From Dyella silvae (GTDB lineage Bacteria; Pseudomonadota; Gammaproteobacteria; Xanthomonadales; Rhodanobacteraceae), in contig NZ_JAPJBQ010000003.1 of assembly GCF_026421305.1 (NCBI RefSeq), positions 62,001 through 126,000 on the forward strand: DNA of 64,000 bases, read 5' to 3'. The position numbers were made by a program, and so were the translations under genes. Below, one piece after another: positions 55,715-64,000 of the stretch; within the stretch, counting starts at the first letter, position 1; each line of letters starts with the position of its first letter. Below the pieces are notes generated by a model, which saw only the letters and a list, made by a program, of their open reading frames with translations, did not search any database and was not told the DNA's origin.

Positions 55715-56362
55715 ATGGCTATGACTCACGAAATTAAGGCTACGAGCCGCAACGACGAGGGGAAAGGTGCGAGCCGCCGCCTGCGTCGCTCTGGCTTCGT
55801 TCCTGCCGTTGTCTACGGCGCCAACCAGGATCCGCAGAGCATCCAGATCGAGCACAACACCATCCTTCTGTCGGCCAAGCACGAGTGGTTCTTCTCCTCG
55901 GTGCTCGACCTGAACGTCGATGGCAAGGTGCAGAAGGTGCTGGTGCGCGACTGGCAGAAGCATCCGTACAAGCTGCAGATGCTGCACATGGACTTCCAGC
56001 GCGTTGACGAAAACGCCGCCATCCACCTGCGCGTGCCGGTGCACTTCCTGAACCAGGACAAGTCGCCCGCTGCCAAGACCTCGGGCGTGGTGATCTCGCA
56101 CAACGTCACCGAAGTGGAAGTCTCCTGCCTGCCGAAGGACCTGCCGGAGTTCATCGAACTCGACCTGTCCGACCTGAAGCCGGGCGACATCATCCACCTC
56201 TCGCAGCTCAAGCTGCCGAAGGGCGTGGAAATCGTCGCGCTGCACCTCGGTGCGGATCACGACATCGCCGTCGTCACCGCCAATGCGGTGAAGGAAGAGG
56301 CTGAAGAAGCCCCGGCCGCCGAAGGCGAGGCCGCTCCGGCCGCTGAAGCTCCCAAGAAGTAA
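55715..56362 (+). CDS. rplY: 50S ribosomal protein L25/general stress protein Ctc
   Basis: 215 residues from ATG 55715 (an ATG two codons later is possible). The long L25/Ctc form: N-terminal 5S rRNA-binding domain (GASRRLRRSGFVPAVVYGAN, MLHMDFQRVDENAAIHLRVP) plus the C-terminal TL5-like domain (EVSCLPKDLPEFIELDLSDL), ending in an Ala/Glu-rich tail. Follows prs by 107 bases. Confidence 0.94.
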   Translation: MAMTHEIKATSRNDEGKGASRRLRRSGFVPAVVYGANQDPQSIQIEHNTILLSAKHEWFFSSVLDLNVDGKVQKVLVRDWQKHPYKLQMLHMDFQRVDENAAIHLRVPVHFLNQDKSPAAKTSGVVISHNVTEVEVSCLPKDLPEFIELDLSDLKPGDIIHLSQLKLPKGVEIVALHLGADHDIAVVTANAVKEEAEEAPAAEGEAAPAAEAPKK

Positions 56363-56407
56363 GTCGCAGCGGCCCGCGTTCATCACGAGCGCGGGCCGCA
56401 CGATCTT

Positions 56408-57007
56408 ATGGCGGGTCTTCGACTCATTGTCGGGCTGGGCAACCCCGGTGCCGAATATCTCCGAACCCGGCACAACGCCGGGTTCTGGTTTGTTGACGCC
56501 CTGGCGTCAGGGCAGAGCGAGCGCTTCGGTTTCGACGGCAAGCTGCATGGCGAAACCTGCAAGGTGCGCATCGGCGGTCAGTCGGTATGGCTGCTCAAAC
56601 CTTCCACATTCATGAACAAGAGCGGCATCGCCGTTGCTTCGGCGCTGCGCTATTACAAGATCGAGCCCGACGAGTGCCTCGTGGCGCATGACGAGCTGGA
56701 TCTCGACGCCGGCACGGTGCGTATGAAGTTCGATGGCGGCCATGGCGGCCAGAATGGGTTGCGCGACATCATTGCGCACCTGGGGCACGCCAAGTTCCAT
56801 CGCATGCGCGTCGGCATTGGCCACCCGGGTCACAAAGACAAGGTGACGCCATGGGTGCTCGGGCGCCCGTCCGTGAAGGACGAGGACGCTATCATCGACG
56901 GCATTGCGCGTGCGCTCGACGTGCTGCCGCTGGCGGTCGATGGCCAGTTCGACAAGGCCATGCAACAACTACACACCCCGGGAACGGGCAATACGGCCGC
57001 TCGCTGA
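56408..57007 (+). CDS. pth: Peptidyl-tRNA hydrolase
   Basis: 199 residues. GLGNPGAEYLRTRHNAGFWF contains the catalytic His and Asn; further motifs are LLKPSTFMNKSGIAV, AHDELDLDAGTVRMKFDGGH and FHRMRVGIGHPGHKDKVTPW. It recycles tRNA from prematurely released peptidyl-tRNA. Part of the rplY-pth-ychF group. Confidence 0.95.
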   Translation: MAGLRLIVGLGNPGAEYLRTRHNAGFWFVDALASGQSERFGFDGKLHGETCKVRIGGQSVWLLKPSTFMNKSGIAVASALRYYKIEPDECLVAHDELDLDAGTVRMKFDGGHGGQNGLRDIIAHLGHAKFHRMRVGIGHPGHKDKVTPWVLGRPSVKDEDAIIDGIARALDVLPLAVDGQFDKAMQQLHTPGTGNTAAR

Positions 57008-57067
57008 TCGCATCAGCCGGCGCTTTGCATCAACCCCTTTCCCTGATTACAGCTTCGCGGAGTTCCC

Positions 57068-58159
57068 ATGGGCATCAAATGCGGCATCGTCGGCCTGCCT
57101 AACGTCGGCAAGTCCACCCTGTTCAACGCGCTGACCAAGGCGGGTATCGCTGCGGCCAACTTCCCGTTCTGCACCATCGAGCCAAATGTGGGCGTCGTGC
57201 CGGTGCCGGATCCGCGCCTGAACGCGTTGTCGGACATCGTCAACCCGCAGAAGGTGATTCCGACCGCCGTCGAATTCGTCGACATCGCGGGCCTGGTGGC
57301 CGGTGCGTCGAAGGGTGAAGGCCTGGGCAACAAGTTCCTGGCGCACATCCGCGAAGTGGATGCCATTACGCACGTCGTGCGTTGCTTCGAGCATACCGAC
57401 ATCATCCATGTGGCCGGCAAGGTCGATCCCATTGCCGACATCGAAACCATCGATACCGAGCTTGCGCTGGCTGACCTGGATTCCGTCGAAAAGGCGCTGA
57501 ACCGGGCCGAGCGCGCTGCCAAGGCCAACGACAAGGAAGCCGTGGCGAAGAAGCCCGTGCTTCAGAAGCTTGCCGCGGGCCTCAATGAAGGCAAGTCCGC
57601 TCGCAGCCTGGGTCTGGATGAGGAGGAAAAGGCACTCGTGCGTGACCTGTTCCTGCTCACGCTGAAGCCACTGATGTATATCGCCAACGTGCGCGAAGAC
57701 GGCTTCGAAAACAATCCGCATCTCGACGCGGTGCGTGCTCGCGCGGTCGTCGAAGGGGCTGAAGTGGTGCCGGTGTGCGCCGCGATCGAGGAGGAGCTCT
57801 CGCAGCTCGACGACGCGGACCGCGACGAATTTCTCAAGGATCTGGGTCTGGACGAGCCGGGCCTCAACCGCGTGATTCGCGCGGGCTACAAGCTGCTCAA
57901 TCTGCAGACCTATTTCACGGCTGGCGTGAAAGAGGTGCGCGCCTGGACGATCAGGCGTGGGTTTACCGCACCGCAGGCGGCGGGTGTGATCCACACCGAC
58001 TTCGAGCGCGGCTTCATTCGTGCGGAAACCGTCAGCTACGACGATTTCATCCAGTACAAGGGTGAGTCGGGCGCGGCTGCCGCGGGTCGTCTGCGCAAAG
58101 AGGGCAAGGACTACGTTGTGAAAGATGGCGACGTGCTGCACTTCCTGTTCAACGTCTGA
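57068..58159 (+). CDS. ychF: Redox-regulated GTPase/ATPase YchF
   Basis: 363 residues. Obg-like ATPase: P-loop [20 protein letters not shown], switch region [15 protein letters not shown], then [20 protein letters not shown], and the C-terminal TGS domain ([30 protein letters not shown]). YchF hydrolyses ATP in preference to GTP and associates with ribosomes in stress responses. A strong terminator follows. Confidence 0.95.
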   Translation: MGIKCGIVGLPNVGKSTLFNALTKAGIAAANFPFCTIEPNVGVVPVPDPRLNALSDIVNPQKVIPTAVEFVDIAGLVAGASKGEGLGNKFLAHIREVDAITHVVRCFEHTDIIHVAGKVDPIADIETIDTELALADLDSVEKALNRAERAAKANDKEAVAKKPVLQKLAAGLNEGKSARSLGLDEEEKALVRDLFLLTLKPLMYIANVREDGFENNPHLDAVRARAVVEGAEVVPVCAAIEEELSQLDDADRDEFLKDLGLDEPGLNRVIRAGYKLLNLQTYFTAGVKEVRAWTIRRGFTAPQAAGVIHTDFERGFIRAETVSYDDFIQYKGESGAAAAGRLRKEGKDYVVKDGDVLHFLFNV

Positions 58160-58176
58160 TCGGTTGCTGCATTTCC

Positions 58177-58208
58177 AAAAAAAAGCCGCGCACTGCGCGG
58201 CTTTTTTT
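58177..58208. terminator. Intrinsic terminator after ychF
   Basis: Eight A, GCCGCGC-ACT-GCGCGGC stem, seven T: a 7-pair GC stem with A/T tracts on both sides. Confidence 0.9.
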
Positions 58209-58293
58209 GTGCCCGGTCAAAAGGCCTTTCGAACATCAAAGCGCCCGCCGATATGGCTTGTCGCTCCGAGGGCCGCATGTTGTTATGCGGGGC

Positions 58294-58773
58294 ATGAGCG
58301 AACTGCGATTTCGATTGGCACACATCGATGACGCTCCGGCTATCGCTGTGCTGGCGCGCCGGGTAGTGCGTCGCTGGATCATTCCCGAGCAGCCACCCGA
58401 GGGCGTCGCAGTCATTGAGGCGGGGCTGGTCACGCCGGTCATTCGCGAAAAGATCCGCACGGGCGAGCGCTTCCACCTGGCCTTTGTGGATGGCGTGCTG
58501 GCGGGTATCGCCGCAGTGCGCCATGACAGCCATGTGTTCCTGCTGTTCGTCGGTACGCGTCATCAGGGGCGAGGCATCGCCAGCAAGCTCTGGCGCCGCC
58601 TGCGCCTCGATTGCATGCGCCGGGCCGGCACCCGGATATTCACGCTCAATGCGGCTCGGGGGGCCATACCGGTCTACCTGCATCTCGGGTTTGTTTATGA
58701 CCGGGATCCTGCAAGAAGGCGTGGGAAAGTCGTCAGTACGCCGATGATCTACCGAATGGATGATCATGCTTAA
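58294..58773 (+). CDS. GNAT-family N-acetyltransferase
   Basis: 159 residues from ATG 58294; an in-frame ATG at 58285 is also possible. GNAT acetyl-CoA-binding pattern: HVFLLFVGTRHQGRGIASKL then ARGAIPVYLHLGFVYD. The N-terminal segment RFRLAHIDDAPAIAVLARRV is the usual first strand and helix. Substrate is unknown. It lies alone between the ychF terminator and the thioesterase gene. Confidence 0.85.
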   Translation: MSELRFRLAHIDDAPAIAVLARRVVRRWIIPEQPPEGVAVIEAGLVTPVIREKIRTGERFHLAFVDGVLAGIAAVRHDSHVFLLFVGTRHQGRGIASKLWRRLRLDCMRRAGTRIFTLNAARGAIPVYLHLGFVYDRDPARRRGKVVSTPMIYRMDDHA

Positions 58774-58847
58774 CGCGTGTCAGTCGTGTGCGGCCATGCG
58801 ACGCAGCGCATAATGACGACTTTCCCGTACTCCGGAGTCCCCGCGCC

Positions 58848-59336
58848 ATGCCCGGCAAGCAACACGAAGTGAATTTCCGTTTCCTGGCCCAGCCGACCGA
58901 CGTCAATTTCGGTGGCAAGGTGCACGGCGGCATGGTGATGAAGTGGATCGACCAGGCGGGCTATGCGTGTGCGGTGGCTTGGAGCGGGGCGTATTGCGTC
59001 ACGGCAGCGGTGAGCGGCATTCAGTTCGTGGCCCCGATTCTCATTGGTGACCTGGTGACTGTGCGGGCACGCGTCATTCACACTGGCCGGTCGAGCATGC
59101 ATATGGCGGTGGACGTACTGGCACGTGATCTGCGCAAGGACGAACTCCATCTGGCCACCAGTTGCGTCATGGTGTTCGTGGCGCTGGACGCGCCGGACGG
59201 CAAGCCCACGTCAGTGCCGGCCTGGCAGCCTCGCGACGACAAGGAGCGCCTGCTGCAGGAGCAGGCCATGAAGCTGATGAACCTGTCCAAGGAGATGGCG
59301 CAATTGGTCGATGCGCACGTTGCCGAGGGCGTTTGA
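58848..59336 (+). CDS. Acyl-CoA thioesterase (hotdog fold, YciA-like)
   Basis: 162 residues from ATG 58848. Hotdog-fold acyl-CoA hydrolase pattern: DVNFGGKVHGGMVMKWIDQA with the catalytic region, CVTAAVSGIQFVAPILIGDL, then VRARVIHTGRSSMHMAVDVL. Likely hydrolyses acyl-CoA esters in the cytoplasm. Preceded by a GGAG about nine bases upstream. Confidence 0.88.
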   Translation: MPGKQHEVNFRFLAQPTDVNFGGKVHGGMVMKWIDQAGYACAVAWSGAYCVTAAVSGIQFVAPILIGDLVTVRARVIHTGRSSMHMAVDVLARDLRKDELHLATSCVMVFVALDAPDGKPTSVPAWQPRDDKERLLQEQAMKLMNLSKEMAQLVDAHVAEGV

Positions 59337-59397
59337 CGCACGAATGCGGCGCAGTGAAAAAAATCGCGAAAAACCGTCAATTTTTCCGTGATAGGTG

Positions 59398-59426
59398 TTG
59401 ACAGCTTCGAGGCTGATCCACACAAT
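59398..59426 (+). promoter_or_regulatory. Sigma-70 promoter for tRNA-tuf operon
   Basis: A perfect -35 TTGACA (59398-59403), 17-base spacer, -10 CACAAT (59421-59426, 4 of 6 matches). The tRNA-Tyr gene begins 15 bases after the -10 box, as expected for a stable-RNA promoter. Confidence 0.75.
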
Positions 59427-59440
59427 AGCCGTTCTTTGTT

Positions 59441-59526
59441 GGAGGGATACCCAAGCGGCCAACGGGGGCAGACTGTAAATCTGCTGGCTTACGCCTTCGG
59501 TGGTTCGAATCCACCTCCCTCCACCA
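59441..59526 (+). tRNA. tRNA-Tyr (anticodon GTA)
   Basis: Class II tRNA with long variable arm. Acceptor GGAGGGA/TCCCTCC, anticodon loop CTGTAAA in stem CAGA/TCTG, T-arm GGTGGTTCGAATCCACC, encoded CCA at 59524-59526. First gene of the tRNA-tuf cluster. Confidence 0.95.
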
Positions 59527-59556
59527 GACGATTTCCGCGAAGGCTGATTCAACCAG

Positions 59557-59630
<74 letters not shown>

Positions 59631-59656
59631 TTGAAGTCGTCTCAGGTGTTTTTTGT

Positions 59657-59732
<76 letters not shown>

Positions 59733-59797
59733 TCTCACCGCGGTCCGCGGGTACCATTTCACTTTTCATCATTTGACTCCATCGGGGTTTTAGACGT

Positions 59798-60988
59798 ATG
59801 GCAAAGGGTAAATTCGAACGCACCAAGCCGCACGTCAACGTCGGCACGATTGGTCACGTGGACCACGGCAAGACGACGCTGACGGCAGCACTGACCAAGG
59901 TGGGTGCAGAGCGCTTCGGTGGCGAATTCAAGGCGTATGACGCGATCGACGCGGCGCCGGAAGAAAAGGCACGTGGTATCACGATTTCGACCGCGCACGT
60001 CGAATACGAATCGCCGAACCGCCACTACGCCCACGTGGACTGCCCGGGCCACGCCGACTACGTGAAGAACATGATCACGGGTGCGGCGCAGATGGACGGC
60101 GCGATCCTGGTGTGCTCGGCCGCTGACGGCCCGATGCCGCAGACCCGCGAACACATCCTGCTGTCGCGTCAGGTGGGCGTGCCGTACATCGTCGTGTTCC
60201 TGAACAAGGCCGACATGGTGGACGACGCCGAGCTGCTCGAGCTGGTTGAGATGGAAGTGCGTGAGCTGCTGTCGAAGTACGAGTTCCCGGGCGACGACAC
60301 CCCGATCATCAAGGGTTCGGCCAAGCTGGCGCTGGAAGGCGACCAGTCGGAAATCGGCGTGCCGGCGATCATCGCCCTCGTCGAAGCGCTGGACAGCTAC
60401 ATTCCGGAGCCGCAGCGCGCGATCGACCAGCCGTTCCTGATGCCGGTGGAAGACGTGTTCTCGATCTCGGGCCGCGGCACCGTGGTGACCGGTCGTATCG
60501 AGCGCGGCATCATCAAGGTGGGTGACGAAGTCGAAGTGGTCGGTATCCGTCCGACCCAGAAGACCACCGTCACCGGCGTGGAAATGTTCCGCAAGCTGCT
60601 GGACCAGGGTCAGGCAGGCGATAACGCCGGTCTGCTGCTCCGCGGCCTGAAGCGCGACGACGTCGAGCGTGGTCAGGTGCTGGCCAAGCCGGGCACCATC
60701 ACCCCGCACACCGACTTCGAAGCTGAAGTGTACGTGCTGTCGAAGGACGAAGGTGGTCGTCACACCCCGTTCTTCAAGGGCTACCGCCCGCAGTTCTACT
60801 TCCGCACGACCGACGTGACCGGCGCGATCGAACTGCCGGAAGGCGTCGAGATGGTCATGCCGGGCGACAACATCAAGATGGTTGTCAGCCTGATCCACCC
60901 GATCGCCATGGACCAGGGTCTGCGCTTCGCTATTCGCGAAGGCGGCCGTACCGTCGGCGCCGGCGTGGTGGCCAAGGTCATCAAGTAA
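59798..60988 (+). CDS. tuf: Translation elongation factor Tu
   Basis: 396 residues. GTPase motifs [34 protein letters not shown]; switch I has [13 protein letters not shown]. Domain 3 ends [12 protein letters not shown]-Tu carries aminoacyl-tRNA to the ribosome. Position behind tRNA-Tyr/Gly/Thr matches tufB of E. coli. Confidence 0.98.
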   Translation: MAKGKFERTKPHVNVGTIGHVDHGKTTLTAALTKVGAERFGGEFKAYDAIDAAPEEKARGITISTAHVEYESPNRHYAHVDCPGHADYVKNMITGAAQMDGAILVCSAADGPMPQTREHILLSRQVGVPYIVVFLNKADMVDDAELLELVEMEVRELLSKYEFPGDDTPIIKGSAKLALEGDQSEIGVPAIIALVEALDSYIPEPQRAIDQPFLMPVEDVFSISGRGTVVTGRIERGIIKVGDEVEVVGIRPTQKTTVTGVEMFRKLLDQGQAGDNAGLLLRGLKRDDVERGQVLAKPGTITPHTDFEAEVYVLSKDEGGRHTPFFKGYRPQFYFRTTDVTGAIELPEGVEMVMPGDNIKMVVSLIHPIAMDQGLRFAIREGGRTVGAGVVAKVIK

Positions 60989-61056
60989 GCTGTACACTGG
61001 GAAGTCGCCCGCTCTGCGGGCCGCAAGGATCCAGGGTGGGGTGGTTTAGGCCTCCT

Positions 61057-61089
61057 CACCTTCGGAAAGGTGCCGAAAGGCACCACCTT
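61057..61089 (+). promoter_or_regulatory. Mutually exclusive hairpins between tuf and tRNA-Trp
   Basis: CACCTT (61057-61062) can pair with AAGGTG (61067-61072) around CGGA. The same AAGGTG can instead pair with CACCTT at 61084-61089, and GGTGCC (61069-61074) pairs with GGCACC (61079-61084) around a GAAA tetraloop. The structures exclude each other. They could be a processing or attenuation site; no U-run is present. Confidence 0.45.
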
Positions 61090-61127
61090 GTGGCGGCAAA
61101 GCGAGCGACTTCACCTATTTTCTGAAT

Positions 61128-61203
<76 letters not shown>

Positions 61204-61284
61204 TCTTCCCGAGGATCCACGACGGGTGGTGGATGGCATGCAGACCGTAACCCGGTCGATGCCTCTCTCATCCGATCACGTCGC

Positions 61285-61680
61285 ATGAATACGAAGGCAG
61301 AATCGACCAAGGGCACCACTGGTGCCGATATCGCCAAGCTGGTGCTGGCCGTGATCGTGCTGGCAGCCGGCATTTTTGCGTATTCGTGGTTTGGCAGCGA
61401 TGGCTCGGTGCCGCAATCGGTGCGCCTGCTTGGCGTAGTGGCTGCACTGGCTATCTCGCTGGCCATCGGTGCGTTTACGGCACCGGGGCGCCGCGTGCGC
61501 AGCTTCCTCGGTGAATCGCAGTTCGAACTGCGCAAGGTGGTCTGGCCCACGCGCGACGAGACGCTCAAGACGACCGGCATCATCATTGTCGTGGTCATTG
61601 TTCTCTCGTTGCTGTTGGGTCTGATCGATCTGATCCTGAAGTCGGTCGTGCTCGACTGGCTGCTCAAGCTTGGTACGTGA
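61285..61680 (+). CDS. secE: Preprotein translocase subunit SecE
   Basis: 131 residues from ATG 61285. Three TM helices as in the long gammaproteobacterial form: LVLAVIVLAAGIFAYSWF, LGVVAALAISLAIGAF and IIIVVVIVLSLLLGLIDLIL; the conserved cytoplasmic stretch is SQFELRKVVWPTRDETLKT. It stabilises SecY in the SecYEG channel. NusG follows nine bases later. Confidence 0.94.
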   Translation: MNTKAESTKGTTGADIAKLVLAVIVLAAGIFAYSWFGSDGSVPQSVRLLGVVAALAISLAIGAFTAPGRRVRSFLGESQFELRKVVWPTRDETLKTTGIIIVVVIVLSLLLGLIDLILKSVVLDWLLKLGT

Positions 61681-61689
61681 GGTGATGGC

Positions 61690-62250
61690 ATGAGCAAGCG
61701 TTGGTATGTGGTGCACGCCTATTCGGGCTTCGAAAACCAGGTGAAGCGTTCGCTCGATGAGCGGATCCGTCGCGCTGGTATGGAAGAGAAGTTCGGCGAA
61801 GTGTTGGTGCCGACCGAAGAGGTTATCGAAATGCGCAGCGGCCAGAAGCGCCGCAGCGAGCGCAAGTTCTTCCCGGGTTACGTCCTCGTGCAGATCGAGA
61901 CGGACACCGAGGGCAAAGCGCCCCGCATCGATGACGAGTGCTGGCATTTGGTTAAGGAAACCCCGAAAGTCATGGGGTTCATTGGCGGCACGGCGGATCG
62001 CCCGCTGCCGATCCGTGACTCGGAGGCTGATGCCATCCTGAGTCGCGTCCGTGAAGGCGTCGAGAAGCCCAAGCCCAAGGTGCTGTTTGAGCCGGGCGAG
62101 ATGGTTCGCGTCACCGACGGCCCGTTCAACGATTTCAACGGCGTGGTCGAAGAGGTCAACTACGAAAAGAGCCGCCTGCGCGTCGCGGTGCTCATTTTCG
62201 GCCGCTCGACGCCGGTCGAGCTCGAGTTCGGTCAGGTCGAAAAGGCCTGA
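61690..62250 (+). CDS. nusG: Transcription termination/antitermination factor NusG
   Basis: 186 residues. NGN domain ([37 protein letters not shown]) and C-terminal KOW domain ([39 protein letters not shown]). It links RNA polymerase to Rho or the ribosome. Follows secE in the usual pair. Confidence 0.97.
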   Translation: MSKRWYVVHAYSGFENQVKRSLDERIRRAGMEEKFGEVLVPTEEVIEMRSGQKRRSERKFFPGYVLVQIETDTEGKAPRIDDECWHLVKETPKVMGFIGGTADRPLPIRDSEADAILSRVREGVEKPKPKVLFEPGEMVRVTDGPFNDFNGVVEEVNYEKSRLRVAVLIFGRSTPVELEFGQVEKA

Positions 62251-62281
62251 TCTGGCTCTACAGCAAGCTTCGGCACGGGGC

Positions 62282-62310
62282 TTGCTTAAAACTTGATCAG
62301 TCTCTATAGT
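62282..62310 (+). promoter_or_regulatory. Sigma-70 promoter for rplKA operon
   Basis: -35 TTGCTT (62282-62287), 17-base spacer, -10 TATAGT (62305-62310). A small hairpin (AGCAAGC 62262-62268 with GCTTGCT 62280-62286) overlaps the -35 box and may be the nusG terminator. rplK begins 134 bases downstream, leaving a long leader. Confidence 0.72.
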
Positions 62311-62443
62311 ATGCGGTTCACGCTGGGATTTTAGCCCCGGCGTGTCCGTGTTTTGGGGTTCGCGGGACAGCGGGCCTTCCTCTTTCAGGGAACGACAACA
62401 CTGCGAGGAGCCGCAAGGCGCTTGAACTCGCGAGGAAAATTCA

Positions 62444-62872
62444 ATGGCAAAGAAAGTTGTTGGTTACATCAAGCTGCAGGTCAAGGCCGGTCAGGCCAAC
62501 CCGTCGCCGCCGGTGGGTCCGGCCCTCGGTCAGCGCGGCCTGAACATCATGGAATTCTGCAAGGCGTTCAATGCCGCCACGCAGAAGATGGAGCCGGGTC
62601 TCCCGATTCCCGTGATCATCACGGCCTACTCGGACCGTAGCTTCACCTTTATCACCAAGACCCCGCCGGCATCGATCCTGATCAAGAAGGTCACGGGCAT
62701 TGCCAAGGGTTCGTCCAAGCCGAACACCGATAAGGTCGGCAAGATCACCCGCAAGCAGCTGGAAGACGTTGCGAAGCAGAAGGAGCCGGATCTCACGGCT
62801 GCTGATCTGGACGCCGCGGTGCGCACCATTGCCGGTAGCGCGCGCAGCATGGGCTTTGTGGTGGAGGGCTAA
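62444..62872 (+). CDS. rplK: 50S ribosomal protein L11
   Basis: 142 residues. [20 protein letters not shown] is the L11 N-terminal thiostrepton-region motif; the C-terminal RNA-binding domain includes [20 protein letters not shown] and ends SMGFVVEG. Component of the GTPase-associated centre needed for RelA activation. rplA starts three bases later. Confidence 0.97.
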   Translation: MAKKVVGYIKLQVKAGQANPSPPVGPALGQRGLNIMEFCKAFNAATQKMEPGLPIPVIITAYSDRSFTFITKTPPASILIKKVTGIAKGSSKPNTDKVGKITRKQLEDVAKQKEPDLTAADLDAAVRTIAGSARSMGFVVEG

Positions 62873-62875
62873 GAG

Positions 62876-63583
62876 ATGGCAAAGATCACGAAGCGTATGA
62901 AGGCGGCCCAGGCCGCAGTGCAGCCGGGCAAGCTCTATGGCCTGGAAGAAGCCCTGAACATCGTCAAGAACAACGCCAAGGCCAAGTTCGCTGAGTCCGT
63001 GGACGTTGCCGTCCGCCTCGGCATCGACGCCAAGAAGTCCGACCAGGGCGTGCGTGGTTCGTCGCTGCTGCCGCACGGCACCGGCAAGACCGTCAAGGTC
63101 GCCGTGTTCGTGCCGGCCGGTGAGAAGGCCGAGGCCGCCAAGGCCGCCGGCGCTGACGCCGTCGGTATGGACGATCTGGCCGAGCGCATGCAGGCTGGCG
63201 ATCTCGACTTCGGTCGCGTCATTGCCACGCCGGACGCCATGCGCGTGGTCGGTAAGCTCGGTCAGCTGCTCGGCCCCCGCGGCCTGATGCCGAACCCGAA
63301 GGACGGCTCGGTCACCGCCGACGTCGCCACGGCCGTCAAGAACGCCAAGGCCGGCCAGGTGAAGTTCCGCAACGACAAGGCGGGCATCATCCACGCCACC
63401 ATCGGCAAGGCCAGCTTCGACGCTGCCCAGCTCGCGGACAACCTGAACGCGCTGGTCAACGACCTGCTGAAGGCCAAGCCGGCGACCGCCAAGGGTCAGT
63501 ACCTGCAGAAGGTCGCTCTGTCGTCGACCATGGGCGTGGGCGTTCCGGTCGATGCATCGACCCTGTCGGTGTCGACCAAGTAA
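62876..63583 (+). CDS. rplA: 50S ribosomal protein L1
   Basis: 235 residues. L1 signatures: [40 protein letters not shown], and [24 protein letters not shown] sequence ([20 protein letters not shown]). L1 forms the E-site stalk and, in E. coli, represses its own L11-L1 mRNA; the long rplK leader could serve that here. Followed by a terminator-like hairpin. Confidence 0.97.
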   Translation: MAKITKRMKAAQAAVQPGKLYGLEEALNIVKNNAKAKFAESVDVAVRLGIDAKKSDQGVRGSSLLPHGTGKTVKVAVFVPAGEKAEAAKAAGADAVGMDDLAERMQAGDLDFGRVIATPDAMRVVGKLGQLLGPRGLMPNPKDGSVTADVATAVKNAKAGQVKFRNDKAGIIHATIGKASFDAAQLADNLNALVNDLLKAKPATAKGQYLQKVALSSTMGVGVPVDASTLSVSTK

Positions 63584-63593
63584 GAGTTGAAGT

Positions 63594-63629
63594 CCTGCAC
63601 CGTCTCAATGGCGGTGCGGGCAAGTTTTT
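63594..63629 (+). terminator. Terminator/attenuator hairpin between rplA and rplJ
   Basis: CCTGCACCG (63594-63602) pairs with CGGTGCGGG (63612-63620) including one G-U, then CAAG and five T. It separates the L11 operon from the L10 operon; the spacing of four bases before a short T-run suggests partial readthrough. Confidence 0.6.
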
Positions 63630-63938
63630 GAAGGCAGGCCCTGGTGTTTCACCGGAGTCGCCGTCAAAGACCGCAGGCGCGATCAACGCGTCACGACGAC
63701 GAGCAGGGAGCTCGTGTTGGCAAGGAAACGCCGTCGTGGCTAGCGGGTTCGCTTAATCGGATTCCTCGTGAATCTGGCCTGCGTAGATGGTGCTGCCCCT
63801 TCTGGAATCCTGATGTTCTAGGAATGTGTTCTGGAAAGGCCACCACCCGGGATCTCGCGATCCCCGACGTCATGGAAGGCGTCGCTCAGGACCGCAAGCG
63901 GCAGGAGTCGCAAGCGGATTTCATAGTGGAGGAGTGAT
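63630..63938 (+). other. Long 5' leader of rplJ (candidate L10 autoregulatory leader)
   Basis: About 310 bases with no gene. In bacteria the L10(L12)4 complex binds a structured leader upstream of rplJ and represses translation; this is the expected position. I can see small inverted repeats (for example GGGATCTCGCGATCCC at 63849-63864) and a strong Shine-Dalgarno GGAGGAG just before the ATG, but I cannot fold the region, so the leader assignment is positional. Confidence 0.4.
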
Positions 63939-64000
63939 ATGGCTCTGAATCTCTCTCAGAAGCAAGAAGTAGTCGCCGAACTGGCAGAAGTTGCCGCGAA
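63939..64000 (+). CDS. rplJ: 50S ribosomal protein L10, 5' fragment
   Basis: Only the first 20 codons are in the window: MALNLSQKQEVVAELAEVAA, the standard L10 N-terminus. GGAGGAG lies five bases before the ATG at 63939. Its position after rplA fits the conserved rplKAJL order; the frame runs off the right edge. Confidence 0.93.
   Translation, partial: MALNLSQKQEVVAELAEVAA

Noticed and set aside
59759-60997. A 412-codon minus-strand frame opposite tuf
   Set aside because: tuf is certain; antisense open frames over highly biased codons are common.

Overview
The window is GC-rich DNA from a motile gammaproteobacterium of the order Lysobacterales (Xanthomonadales), most likely family Rhodanobacteraceae (Dyella, Luteibacter, Rhodanobacter or a relative). 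This rests on overall protein character, the tRNA-tuf-tRNA-Trp-secE-nusG-rplKAJ order, the hemA/prfA and lolB-ispE-tRNA-Gln-prs-rplY-pth-ychF neighbourhoods, and the style of the dispersed repeats. No genus can be proved from the sequence alone.

Region 1 (1-14.4 kb): the tail of a LysR regulator, a porin, then a flagellar/chemotaxis locus. A leftward pair (FliK-like protein and an FlhB C-terminal paralogue) diverges from a long rightward run: STAS, cheY, cheA, mcp, cheW, mcp, cheR, cheD, cheB, a HAMP-less receptor-like gene, STAS. Three sequences fit the sigma-28 (FliA) consensus with the right spacing: two drive the divergent units and one lies in front of cheW.

Region 2 (14.4-29 kb): mixed housekeeping and accessory genes. 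These are a cupin, a TPR protein, a membrane diguanylate cyclase, a 269-bp terminal-inverted-repeat element made of nested hairpins, Nudix, a DMT transporter, a 5'-3' exonuclease, a nitroreductase and cytidine deaminase. The proton-translocating transhydrogenase genes follow, with pntAA separated from pntAB-pntB by an oppositely oriented ECF sigma / putative anti-sigma / DUF3106 operon. SufT and a DUF465 protein close the region.

Region 3 (29-45.8 kb): secreted and envelope functions. An AT-rich 0.8-kb intergenic stretch precedes a large S53 (sedolisin) protease with PKD and C-terminal beta domains. Then come a short asparaginase-like protein, an AidB-like acyl-CoA dehydrogenase, an apparently exported methyltransferase, an outer-membrane beta-barrel divergent from a MocR regulator with repeated operator-like boxes, an S9 peptidase, WrbA, YihY, a TlpA-like thioredoxin, acylphosphatase, a VOC protein, a perfect 35-bp inverted-repeat (REP doublet) and PPK2.

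Region 4 (45.8-64 kb): a SPINDLY/OGT-type glycosyltransferase, prfA, hemA, a TPR lipoprotein, lolB, an in-frame GNAT-IspE fusion, tRNA-Gln, prs, rplY, pth, ychF, a GNAT and a thioesterase. The window ends with the translation cluster tRNA-Tyr/Gly/Thr-tuf-tRNA-Trp-secE-nusG-rplK-rplA-(leader)-rplJ, the last gene cut by the window edge.

The most noteworthy items are the GNAT-IspE fusion, the set of three sigma-28 promoters, the 269-bp hairpin element, a dispersed GAAGTGAG-type repeat that supplies the last codons of hemA, the split pnt locus and the exported methyltransferase. No CRISPR array, prophage, rRNA or transposase gene was seen.
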